Shown here one piece after another: positions 23,794 to 33,751 of a stretch of 64,000 nt of DNA. The notes under the pieces are model-generated. The model was not told the origin of the DNA. It was given only the letters and a program-made list of their open reading frames with translations, and ran no database searches. Every line of letters starts with the position of its first letter. Position 1 is the stretch's first letter. The translations under genes were made by a program, and so were the position numbers. The stretch is from Monosiga brevicollis MX1 (lineage: Eukaryota; Opisthokonta; Choanoflagellata; Craspedida; Salpingoecidae). Location: positions 1,309,858-1,373,857 of the forward strand of contig NW_001865044.1 of the NCBI RefSeq assembly GCF_000002865.3. Direction: 5' to 3'.

Positions 23794-26073
23794 ACAACTC
23801 TGGTGCCGCTCGAGCGCGCGGCCTCCAGCGCCAGTCGAGAGCGCTCGTTGCGCAGCGGGCGCTCCACCATGCGCTCGCCCAGCCTACGCAGCTCAATGTT
23901 TTCAGACGTGGATAATGACCTTGATACCTCCTTCAATACAAAGTAAAACAAATACCTCCCCATGCCCACCGCCGCCTCGACCCCCCCCCGTTTACACGCA
24001 AACATCACACTCATTCTGGCTCTTCACAAATCTGAAATCCCGGCGACAGGATCGAGCTAAAGGAGGCGCCACTTGATTACAATGCCATGCTGGATCCCCA
24101 CCTTCGGCGCCTGCACCGGTCCGTTTTTGAGCTACCCTGGCAAATTACCCGGGCGTCTTGTCAATGCTTTGACCGTGCGCTCTGATGACGTGGTATGGTT
24201 TCTGTCGATGCGTGTCCTCCCAGGCGCCGCTCTTATCAGCAAACCCTCAAGGCCAACGGGCTCGCCACCAGCGACGGCCACGTCCTCATGACAACTGATG
24301 AGGTAAAACACGAGCCACATGCACCCTCTTGCCAGGCAGGGCCACCACGCCCAAGCCCCACCACTCACCCTTACATGGTGCATGCTAGCTCAAACTGAAA
24401 AACTTTCAACGGTCAACGCTAAGCCGTATCCCAGATAATGAAGATCAACGCATGGAGCTCATGCGCCGGGAGAGGGTGAGTGCAGTCACCTGTCCAACCC
24501 TCAAGCCGCGGCAGTTTCCCATCGTGTCATGCCATGTGCTGTTGGTCGCATACAACCTGATAATGGTCTTTTGGTCATCATCCCAGGAGCTGGCCGAGAA
24601 GAAGCGCCAGCAAGTCATGCAGTTGGTCAAGAAAAAACGAGAAAAGGAAGCCAAGGCGCGCTCGGCCATGATCGAAAAGGCCAGTCTCCGTCCATGTCCT
24701 TCCTCCCATGAAACCAGGGCGTCGATTCATGTGCCGCGCGGCCATCAACCAACTCAACTGCCGCAGTTCTCACCTTGCTGCCGCTGTTGATCTACGACAA
24801 ACTCACAGGTCATGAGGCGGCGAAGCTCGGTCAAGGAAACCCCGCCCTCAGAGCGTGAGATCAGATTTTTGGAGGAACAGCGTGAGCGCGTGGAGGCGCG
24901 CAAGGACCTCGACGAACTCCGCGCACAAGAGTATGAGGCCCGCCGCATCTTTGAAGAGGCCATCAAGGAGAAGCGCCTGCGAGAAGAGGATGCGCAGATG
25001 AAAGCGGCCCTCGAACATAAGCGACAGGAGGAAGAGGCACAGCTACAGGCCGTGTCCGAAGCCATTGTTGAACGAAAGGCACGCACCCAATCTCTTCGTG
25101 AACAGATTGAGGAGAATCAGCGCCGGCGTCAAGAGCAGTGCATTGCCGAAGCCAAACACGACCGCGAAGTGCTCGAGAATGCCACCCGTGAGCGCTTGGC
25201 CGAACAAGAAGCCGCCAACCGCCGCCGTGCAGAGCTTCGGGAACAGGAACTCGCAGCGCGTGCCGCTGCCGAGGAGCGGCGTCTTGCCACGCGCAAGAGC
25301 GCCGAGCAGCGGCAGCGTGAAATTGAACGCCAACGACGCGCGGCGCATCGCCAAGAACGCATTGCTGCCGAGCGAGAGCGTAAAGCGCGTGAGATTGAGG
25401 AGAAGAAACGCCGCCAAGCCGCCAAGGCTGAATACGAGGCCCACCAAGCTGCCATCCGTCAGCAACACAAGGCCCAGGTCCGACCTCGTCTTGCAGCCGT
25501 TTTTTTTTTGACAGTTTCCCACGTTGGCCTGGATACCCTTGCTCACTTGCATGTTCACTCGCTTGTCTTGCATCCCAATACCAGGCGGAAGAGGAGCGGC
25601 AACGACGCGAAGAACTCATGCTCAAGCGCGAGGCCGCACAAAAGGCTGAGGTGGCCGAGAAACGGGCGCGGGCCGCAGAGGAACGCGAAATGCGCGAGCG
25701 ACGAAAGCAGGAGCTTCAAGAGGAGCGACAGCGACAGCTAGAATTGGAGCTGGAGGAAGAGCGGCAAATGCTCGAGCAGATGCGCGTGGCGCAACAAAAG
25801 GCCGTCGAGGAAGAAAAGGAGAAGTTGCGCAAAATTGCCGAAATCGAGGAGCAGGCGCGCCAGCGTGCTGAGGTCCAGGCACGCAAGGTGGCTGCTCAAA
25901 AAGCCGCCGAGGCCCGTCGCCAGGCTGAGCGTGAAGCCAAGGCCAAGGAATTGGCTGCCAAGCGGTTGGCCAAGGAGAAGGAGCGTAAGCAACAAGCCAA
26001 AAAGGCAGCCTTTGAAAAACAAAAGGCTGAAACTGCGCGCCGTATCGCATATCTCAAAAAGTATGGTACTTGA
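23794..26073 (+). CDS. Arg/Glu-rich coiled-coil protein, 5' end uncertain
   Basis: I do not recognise a named family. A first visible exon (acceptor near 23793, encoding TTLVPLERAASSASRERS...) is followed by short exons reading YNAMLDPHLRRLHRSVFELP, then SYQQTLKANGLATSDGHVLM and LKNFQRSTLSRIPDNEDQ. Two long exons (about 24.81-25.48 kb and 25.58-26.07 kb) encode roughly 370 residues of continuous charged helix. Repeats such as EKRLREEDAQMKAALEHKRQ and LEEERQMLEQMRVAQQ resemble the trichohyalin-plectin-homology type of helix found in axonemal proteins. That resemblance may be compositional only. The protein ends RRIAYLKKYGT-stop. It is the only plus-strand gene between 10.7 and 63.5 kb and probably shares an upstream region with TACC across the gap. 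Confidence 0.7.
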
Positions 26074-26429
26074 TGCGTAGCGTCACGTGCTGCAGCTCTT
26101 TCACCTCTGAGCTGGGATTTTAATAACATGTTACTGCCCCCACATTTCTTCCTTCTCCCGCTCCTTTCTTGCCTTTCGGGCCTGTGGCTCGCCCTCTTCC
26201 TGATTTTGAATCATACACCACCCTTGTCTCTTTTTTTTTTACGGTTTGAGGAACCTTGAATGTTTAAATCTAATTCATCCGGTGACACACATCAAAGGGG
26301 AAAGGCAGAGAGAAGAGAAGAGAAGAGAAGAGAAGAGAAGAGAAGAGAAGAGAAGAGAAGAGAAGAGAAGAGAAGAGAAGAGAAGAGAAGAGAAGAGAAG
26401 AGAAGAGAAGAGAAAAGAGAGAGAGAGAG

Positions 26430-26492
<63 letters not shown>

Positions 26493-26687
26493 AACAAGAA
26501 CAGACAACAGCCAGCAGTCACCGCTACAAGGAAGGCGCCGCCTTCAAAGCTTGACATGCCATTTAATACAAGCAACACACAAGTGATTGTGCCACATACA
26601 GAATATCATGAACAAAAACTTCTCAACTCAGCAAAGGGGGGACATATTCATGCACACACTCATTGACTCACAGCAACATTTTTTTGT
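26074..26687. other. Intergenic region between convergent genes
   Basis: 3' ends of both flanking genes meet here around a purine-rich satellite. No coding potential beyond repeat artefacts is seen. Confidence 0.6.
26307..26491. repeat. Purine satellite: (AGAAG)n followed by (GA)n
   Basis: About 20 copies of a 5-base AGAAG unit (to about 26413) pass directly into a GA dinucleotide array of about 75 bases. One strand is entirely purine, so a triplex or H-DNA structure is possible. Confidence 0.95.
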
Positions 26688-29600
26688 CTACGATTCGGGC
26701 ACAATGTCGGCAGGCGGGTGATGAATGGGTGCCATGTTGACCATGGCATCCGTGTCCGAACCCGCGCCCGAATCCTCGTGCATGTGCGCAAACATGGAAC
26801 CCATAGCAAAGCAAAGGCTTGCCACCATGGCGGTCGGATCAGCCTATTTCCATTCGGCACAACATGTGTCTGCATGAGTCACTGCAAAAGTAGTAGTACC
26901 ACACAATCTTTGCGTGCCGTTGAAGCAAAAACTTACCGCCGTTGTAATTGTCGATTGCAGTTGCTCAAGGAGGGAGTTGGGAACTTCAGCGGGGGCGGGA
27001 AGACGACGAGGAAGCACATCCGTCAAAAGCCGGCTCAGACCCTGCAGGGTGATTGGCGGTGGTTGAGCGTGCATCAATTCCTTTTCCAAATCCTGGGGGC
27101 GTGGGCGCTTGGCACTCGGTTCGCCATTGTCATCTGTATTGTCATCGGCTGCCACATGCTCTGGAACCTCTGCATGGACTATTTGCGACGCTACGACTGA
27201 AAGTTCATTGTCGGTCGTAATCAGCGCGCTTCGCAGCGAGTCCAGCGTGGAGAGAACGGCCGAAACGTATTCTTCGTCTCCCAGCATCTGCCAGATGGGC
27301 ATGGTCATGAGAACGTCCGTCTGACGTAGAAGCAGCTGCAAGCAGCGAAGCCGTGATTCAAAGCTGGCGCCTTGCTGCAGGTCTTGCATGGAGTAGGCCA
27401 CCAGGTTGCAGATAACCTGGGTCCGGTAACATGGCACGCAGGTGATTAAGAATAAGTTTGTTGGAGTGCACAAGGGCGGGCTGTCTGGCTGAAATGCTGG
27501 TGCAGCACGCCGGGATCGGCCAGCTCGCAAGCAAAACAGGCCGGCGGCTTTCGCACCGGAATTTTGTCCTTGTGAGGGTCGACGAGCTGGAGCAGTTTCT
27601 CAAGCAGCTTGATGGGGTTGCTTAAGATGGCTTCCTCTGCACTTGTGGGCCGTCGCCGACCCAAGACCTGCGTGGCAGCAGTCGTGCATGTGCATGCATG
27701 CGTGAGGGTAAGATTAAGAAGTGCGGCTTTCAAAGCGCAGGCCTCACAACACCTCACACCCATCGTGTCTGCCAACCATTTGAAAGCAACGCTGCATGAA
27801 TTGCATGTAAAATACCAACCATAGCCATGGGCGACATCATCTCGTGGGACAGTGCCATTTGCATGGGCGGCAAGCTAGCATTGCCTGCCATAATCAAGCA
27901 CCAGGGTTCGCGGGCACAAACATGCACGGCGTGAGGCAAGAGAGGAAGGTCCGAAACACGCGTCCAAAAGGGTTTCAAGAGGTCGGCGCGCTCAGTCATC
28001 GTACCTGGCCCCATGACGTATGGTGCGGGCGGGTAGGGCATGGGAGCGTTGGTGTTGAGATATTGTGAGGCCATGACGGGTGCACCACTGGTGTCAAGGG
28101 ACGCGAGGGCTTGTGGTTGGGGCTGACTGCTGCGGCGACGAGACGAGCTGGATTGGCGTGGCAGGTTGCGGGAGCGTGGTGGTAATGGGGTGTTTGTGTA
28201 GAGCGTGGGGTGTTCCTGCATGGTCGCTCCATAAGCCGGTGGATTCATGTACGAGGTCGCCATCACGGTGGAGGAACTGGGCAGAGGGATGCCCATGGCC
28301 GTGGCATTGGGCTGAGCCAGTGGCGGCACAGCATGAGACAGGGAGGTCGATGGAGCAGGCGCATCAGACCCCGTGCCTCCTGGCGCATCCACATGCGCGG
28401 CTGGCCCAACAGCACCATGTGCAGGTTGTGACTGCAGGGGTGCCTGTGAGGGAACGCTGCTGTTAGCAGCATTCTCATCCAAGCTGTCACCCTGTTGCAG
28501 CATGACTTGGGTCGGCGCTTGTGGTTCCAAACTGGAACCATGTTCATCGTCTGCGCAGCATGCCCCAGCAAGCAAATGATCAGTATCGACATGGCTGGAG
28601 GCTGGCGCTTCTAAGGGGGTGTACGGGGCACCTACTTGGGTCCCTGTCCACATCTGGGCCTGATTCACCATCGGCCGGCTGCGCATGATCTTCGTTCAGC
28701 GGCAGCGGGGCTGGTTCGCCGTGGGCAGGCGCGCGGGAGCGATCCATGCCCGAGACATCTGCAGCGGCGTGTAAACCACCAGTGCTGGGTGTGACAAGAG
28801 CAACGCGGGGATCAACGGCGCGAAGCGACACGGGTTTGGATGTGCCACGGTGGCGTGCGCTTCCGGGCGCGCTGGCGTTGGGCGACATGCTTTGCTGCTA
28901 AGGAGTGGATGGCGAGACTAAAGATGAGAACAGGTGCTGTCCCAAATTGGCGAGCCGGGCTGCGAGAAGAGATGGGTGATGCGAACCCCACCTACCATGG
29001 GTGAGTTGGCCAGATTCGGTGCTGTTACATGCGCTGGTACGTGACCGAGAGGTGCACTTGGGGACATGCTGGTGCCCGGGGCTACAGGCGGAACGCGGCG
29101 AACGCGCAGACCCTTGTCTTTTTCGTTGCCAGGGCGATACTCGGCATGTAGGCCCACCTTGTTGAGCGCCAGGTTGATGCGGTTCATTTTTACGGCAAAC
29201 TGTGGTGAATCAGCCAGGCTCGACTTGACGCGGCGGTTGGTACCACAGCCAATGATTGGGCTGATAATTCGAGAAGCCTCATCGGGCTCGCGCAGGCGTG
29301 AAAGGATGGGGTGGGAAAGGCATTGGGACAAGAACATGGCAGCTGGGCCCTCGGGCTACAGACAGCGGGGTGGTGTCGGTGTCGGTGTCGGTGTCGGTCA
29401 ATGAGATCATCTGTGCGCGGGTAGCTCAGGCTGGGGAGGGAAGCTTGAGGCAGGCAGCAGTCACCCGCATTTGACGTACCGCAATGTCGGACCATTGGGA
29501 AAGGGCAACGAGAAACTTTTTGACCAGGTCGCGCGAGTCTTTGCAGACGCGAAAGCGAGTATCAATGCGCTGCGCCAGGTTGGGCTGCAGCTGTTGCTCA

Positions 29601-30134
29601 AAGTACAGTGGCAGATAGAACACCAGCTACAGCGTCAGGGTCCAGTTTGAGGTAGCAAAGAGAGAGGTACCGGGCCAGGTGATCAACGTGAGAGCATGCC
29701 AATCAGGGGGCCACACTTGACCTTTCCTGTCAGCTCATACGCCGGGCGAACAACACCTACGCTTTGGCCGGGCTCGCGGAAGACCAGCGTGTCCAGGGGC
29801 AGCTCTTCCAGTTGGGCCCCAAAGGGTTCCACAAGGTGCAGGTCGATGTAGTCGTTGCCGAAGGGTCCCGTGGGGATCTTGAGCTTACTGATACCCGAGT
29901 GCGGACCTGGCGCAGCAATCAAAGGGCCACCGATGACAAGCAGGATCAGCAACCGGTTGGGCCAAAGTACAGGAGCGCAGCAAAGGCCGGAGCAGCAAGA
30001 TGTTACGCACGGGCCACGCCGGTCGCAACGGTCCATGTGGCCAGGCCCGGGTAGTGGGCCGGGGTGACGACCGTGGGCATGTCGCGGTTGGCGGTGGCTG
30101 TGGTCCGGGCAGCCGGAAATGACATGGTGCACAT
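26688..30134 (-). CDS. Unrecognised Pro/Met/Tyr-rich protein with helical C-terminal domain
   Basis: No family recognised. A proposed first exon starts near MSFPAARTTATANRDMPTVV (about 30134) and splices in phase to PHSGISKLKIPTGPFGNDYI. Folded-looking exons follow, including FYLPLYFEQQLQPNLAQRID, LVKKFLVALSQWSDI, MFLSQCLSHPILSRL and INLALNKVGLHAEYRPGNE. The middle (about 28.0-28.9 kb) is low-complexity with Ser, Pro, Ala, Gln and Met/Tyr/Asn/Pro motifs such as YMNPPAYGA and QYLNTNAPMPYPP. The C-terminal part is helical: LLEKLLQLVDPHKDKIP joins across a 130-base intron to VICNLVAYSMQDLQQGASF, then IWQMLGDEEYVSAVL. It ends ADIVPES-stop at 26688. The composition suggests a nuclear or RNA-related regulator, but this is a guess. 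Further 5' exons are possible. Confidence 0.6.
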
Positions 30135-30895
30135 GTGGATCGATCCATGAGTTTGGCGGCGGCGCACAAACCGCCGGGTGCATGCATGCCACCAACGGTG
30201 GGAAAGGCGTTTGGTGGCAGCGCCGGGAGGAGGAGCTGATCGTGTAACGGTCAGGAGCCGGCCCAAGGATTCTGCGTCCGGCAAGAAAGACATGCACGGG
30301 CAGCGTCCTGCAAATCGCCGTCCATGCCGCCTTCCCCCTCCACCCCCCAGGGGGGGAGATCAAGATCAAATCGCAAATGGCGTACCGCGCTTTCACGAAT
30401 AGAGTCCGCAGATTTCAAAGTCCGTTTGCCCGCCAGCTTCGCTTCTCTTCCAAGAACTCGCTGAAGGGCAGCGTGCTGGCGAGCCGGCGCTTGACAGCAA
30501 ATGCCGAGCAAGACAGAGACACACAGAGAGAGAGAAAGAGAGAGAGAGAGAAAGGAGAGAATACTGCGAATTTTGAATAATTAAAGCGATGATTTATGGG
30601 CAAAAGTTGATATGAATTAAAGGTCTGTCAATGTCCGCCGTCATTCAAAACTGACATGTCAGGCAGTTTCTGATTTGCCCTTGCTATGCATGCACACACG
30701 GGCCAACAGGGCGCGGGACCGGCAGGAACGTGCTACGGTGACAGGCTACAAGTCACACTGGAAGGAAAGAGGGAGGAAGACAGAGACAGACAGAGACAGA
30801 CAGAGACAGGCAGAAGCGAAAAAGGCTGCGAAAGCCAACAAGACCTGAGGAACACAAAAAAAATAGCACGTGGTTCTTGGCAGAATAAAACCCTC
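30135..30895. other. Region between the unrecognised gene and the CH-GAS2 gene
   Basis: An open stretch at 30386-30511 (minus) ends RTLKSADSIRESA at a plausible GTACGC donor. It could be an upstream exon of the 26.7-30.1 kb gene, but no start codon is evident. A GA-rich patch lies at 30521-30560. Nothing else is supportable. Confidence 0.4.
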
Positions 30896-33691
30896 TCACG
30901 CCGTTGGCTCGCCTGCGCTTGTGTCCTCTGCCTCATTGCCCGGAGTAAAGTCGGGCTGGAAGCTGCGGTAATCGGGACGAGTCGTGAAAAGGTTGATGCT
31001 CGAAAGATCACTCGCCTGGTACTCGATGGGCTCTCCCTTCTCGGCCGCCGCTAAATGCTCCGCCCACAGCTCTGCGGCAGGACCAATCATGAAGAAATCA
31101 AATCAGTCAAGGCGCCATCCACGCCTGCCCTCGTTCTTAGCCAGCTAAAACCCACATCCACAAGCAAGCAAGACTAAAGTCACGACCTTACCTTCGGTGC
31201 GGGCCTTGTCCGTCTTCAACTTTGGATCAGTTTCGAATCGCGTCTCGAGGAAACGCTTCAACGTTTCCCAGCCGCCACCAACTCGAACCATCACGTTCTA
31301 TCAATGGGCCGATGATGAGCGGGCAGCACGGCTGACATGACTCCGATACTGTTTCCATGTTCTAGCGGTCACGCCCAGCTCCCAAATCCATCTCAAAAGA
31401 CAGCTCGTACCTTCTCCGTGATGCGCAAAAGCACGGGCTTGCTTGCTTCGTCACCAAATACATACTTGCCCTCTGCCACACGATGCACCTGGCGTACCGC
31501 ACAGCTCGCCTGAGTTGGAAAAAGAAAGTTGACATGCTTGCACATCGCTGCTGCAGACTCCATTCACAACGCACCTTGTATGGCGGCTGATTGATGCAAG
31601 CATTGACCACCTTGTAGACCGCGGCATCCAGCTTATCCCCCTTGATTGGTCTACAGGCCCAAACCCCAAGTGGTGGATTAGATAAAACACAGCTGCCTAT
31701 CCATCAAATCCTTGCAGCGGGTGTCGCCATGGTACAAACCGCTGGCGCTTGAGAAAGCGGATCCGTTCGATCCACACAAGGCGAGGCACGCGAATGCCTC
31801 GTGTGCGTCGCGCAACGTCGTACAGGCTCCAAATGAATCGGCGCTCATCACGCAGCTACACCCACCCACCCGAGGTGTGATCAGACGGAAAGCATGAGCA
31901 AAGCGTCATCCATTGCGCAGGAGCAGCCGAGTCCATTCATGACTGTACCTCGGTCAGATCTTCCAACTCAAACACGTCTGGGTTCTCCAATCCCAAGGAA
32001 CGGGCCCACTCAATAAAGTTGTTGATGTTACTGTGGGCTTTGTCCGTGCCTGGCCATTGGCGAGAGAATGAGTCGCGAAAGCGCACGCGTCAATGGATTG
32101 GATGCACCCTCGATCCCGGAACCGCACAGCTGGCTTACCCGAACGCGCGATCGGCTCGTAACGGCAGTACTGCAAGGGGCGCGTGCGAATAAACTCGGCC
32201 AAACCCTCTTCGTTGGCTGAGATGGAAAAAGGACGACCAAAGGAAGATCAAATCAGAGAAAGCGGTACTGAGCAACCCAGCAAGACTGAAAATCGAACAT
32301 CCGACTCGAGGAAGCAGCAAGCGAGTAAGGCAATGACATTACCAGGAGTGTCAAACTTGAACAGCTCGAGGCGACGACGGTTGATACGGACGGGATCGTG
32401 CGCCGATGGCAGACGCGTGCGAATGCCCTGCAGAGCTGGCGCCTCAGGTCGAGGCACTGTGGCCCGCAAAGAGCACACCGAGAAAGCAGTGCGTGAGCAC
32501 GCAAACTTGGTACCAAAAGCCGGATAGCAACTACACCACGGCCCACCAAAACACACACACACACACACACACACAAAGGAGGAAAAAAAAAAAAAAACAG
32601 AAACAGAAACAGAAACAGAACCAGAACCAAAAGCAAACAGAACAAGGACAATCTGAATTGAAGCGTCGAGCAATATCATACCGGCAGCAGCACCGTTGGG
32701 GGCTGTGATGGTCGAGCGTGACTTGCTCTTGGGTGGGCCCGAGGCTATTGGCACAAAACAAGTGGGGTGCATCAAGAAGGTTAAGCTCACCAACGTCAGG
32801 CGCAGCCAGCTGACAATTGGATTCCTGCCCTGCATCACCGCTTTGCGCCAGTAAACGTACGTCGGCGTGCCGCAGGCGGTGCCCGCAGGCTACCAGATGA
32901 AGCCCTGCTCGTTGGGGGCTTGATGGAGGAACCCCTGGCCGTGTTCCCCTTGGCACCTGTATCTTTGGCTGTTCGACGCATGTCCGGCACCGTGAGCACG
33001 ATACAAGATCATCACGGCCTGAGCGCCTTGCTCTATAACGCGCATGGTGGATGCTGCATGCATACATACATGTTGCAGCAGTCTCGGCAGCTTGGGCTGC
33101 CTCTTCTGCGCGTAGTTGCGCCTCGTCACCATCAATGGCGTTGGCCAATTCGGCCAACAGGACGCCGTTCTGCATCTTCAATAGAAACGTGTTTTGTTGC
33201 AGGTTCGTGCCTAGCATCTCATTGACCCAGTCGCAGATATCCTCGCTATGTATCGTCAATCCACTCATGTGAGGTAGGTTACAGCCACAACTCGAGGCCA
33301 AGTGGGCACACCGCATGAAACATCAGGTCGCATGCCGATTCTCGCACCGGTAATGCGTCATCTGGCGATGCATGTTCATCTTCACTTCGTCCGTACGCAG
33401 GGCTTCCAAAGCCGCCTGTAAAACAAAGTGTACAGCAAAGTCATTCAACATGACCCAAATCGTCACAAGTTCCAAAGCAGCGCAAGCATGCCTGGTGCGA
33501 ACGCTCTTCAGCCTCAGCTTGCAGGCGAGCCTCCTATGGCACAAACCACGTGGCCAGCGCATGTCAGACTGCGTCGGACACCCGCGACGCCACGGCTTGG
33601 ACGCGCCACATACCTCCTCTTCGGCCTCGAGACGCTTGCGCTCCGCCTGCAGCATCCCACCCCAGGATGTGATATTTGAGCAATGCGCGAT

Positions 33692-33751
<60 letters not shown>

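Noticed and set aside
22823-23915. Open frames of about 300-360 codons around 23 kb
   Set aside because: They consist of the run of N. No sequence supports them.
24963-25625. Minus-strand open frames of about 220 codons over the coiled-coil gene
   Set aside because: Shadow of the plus-strand Arg/Glu-rich exons. The translation is low-complexity and motif-free.
26246-26586. Arg/Glu and Ser/Leu repeat open frames
   Set aside because: Translations of the AGAAG/GA satellite on either strand.
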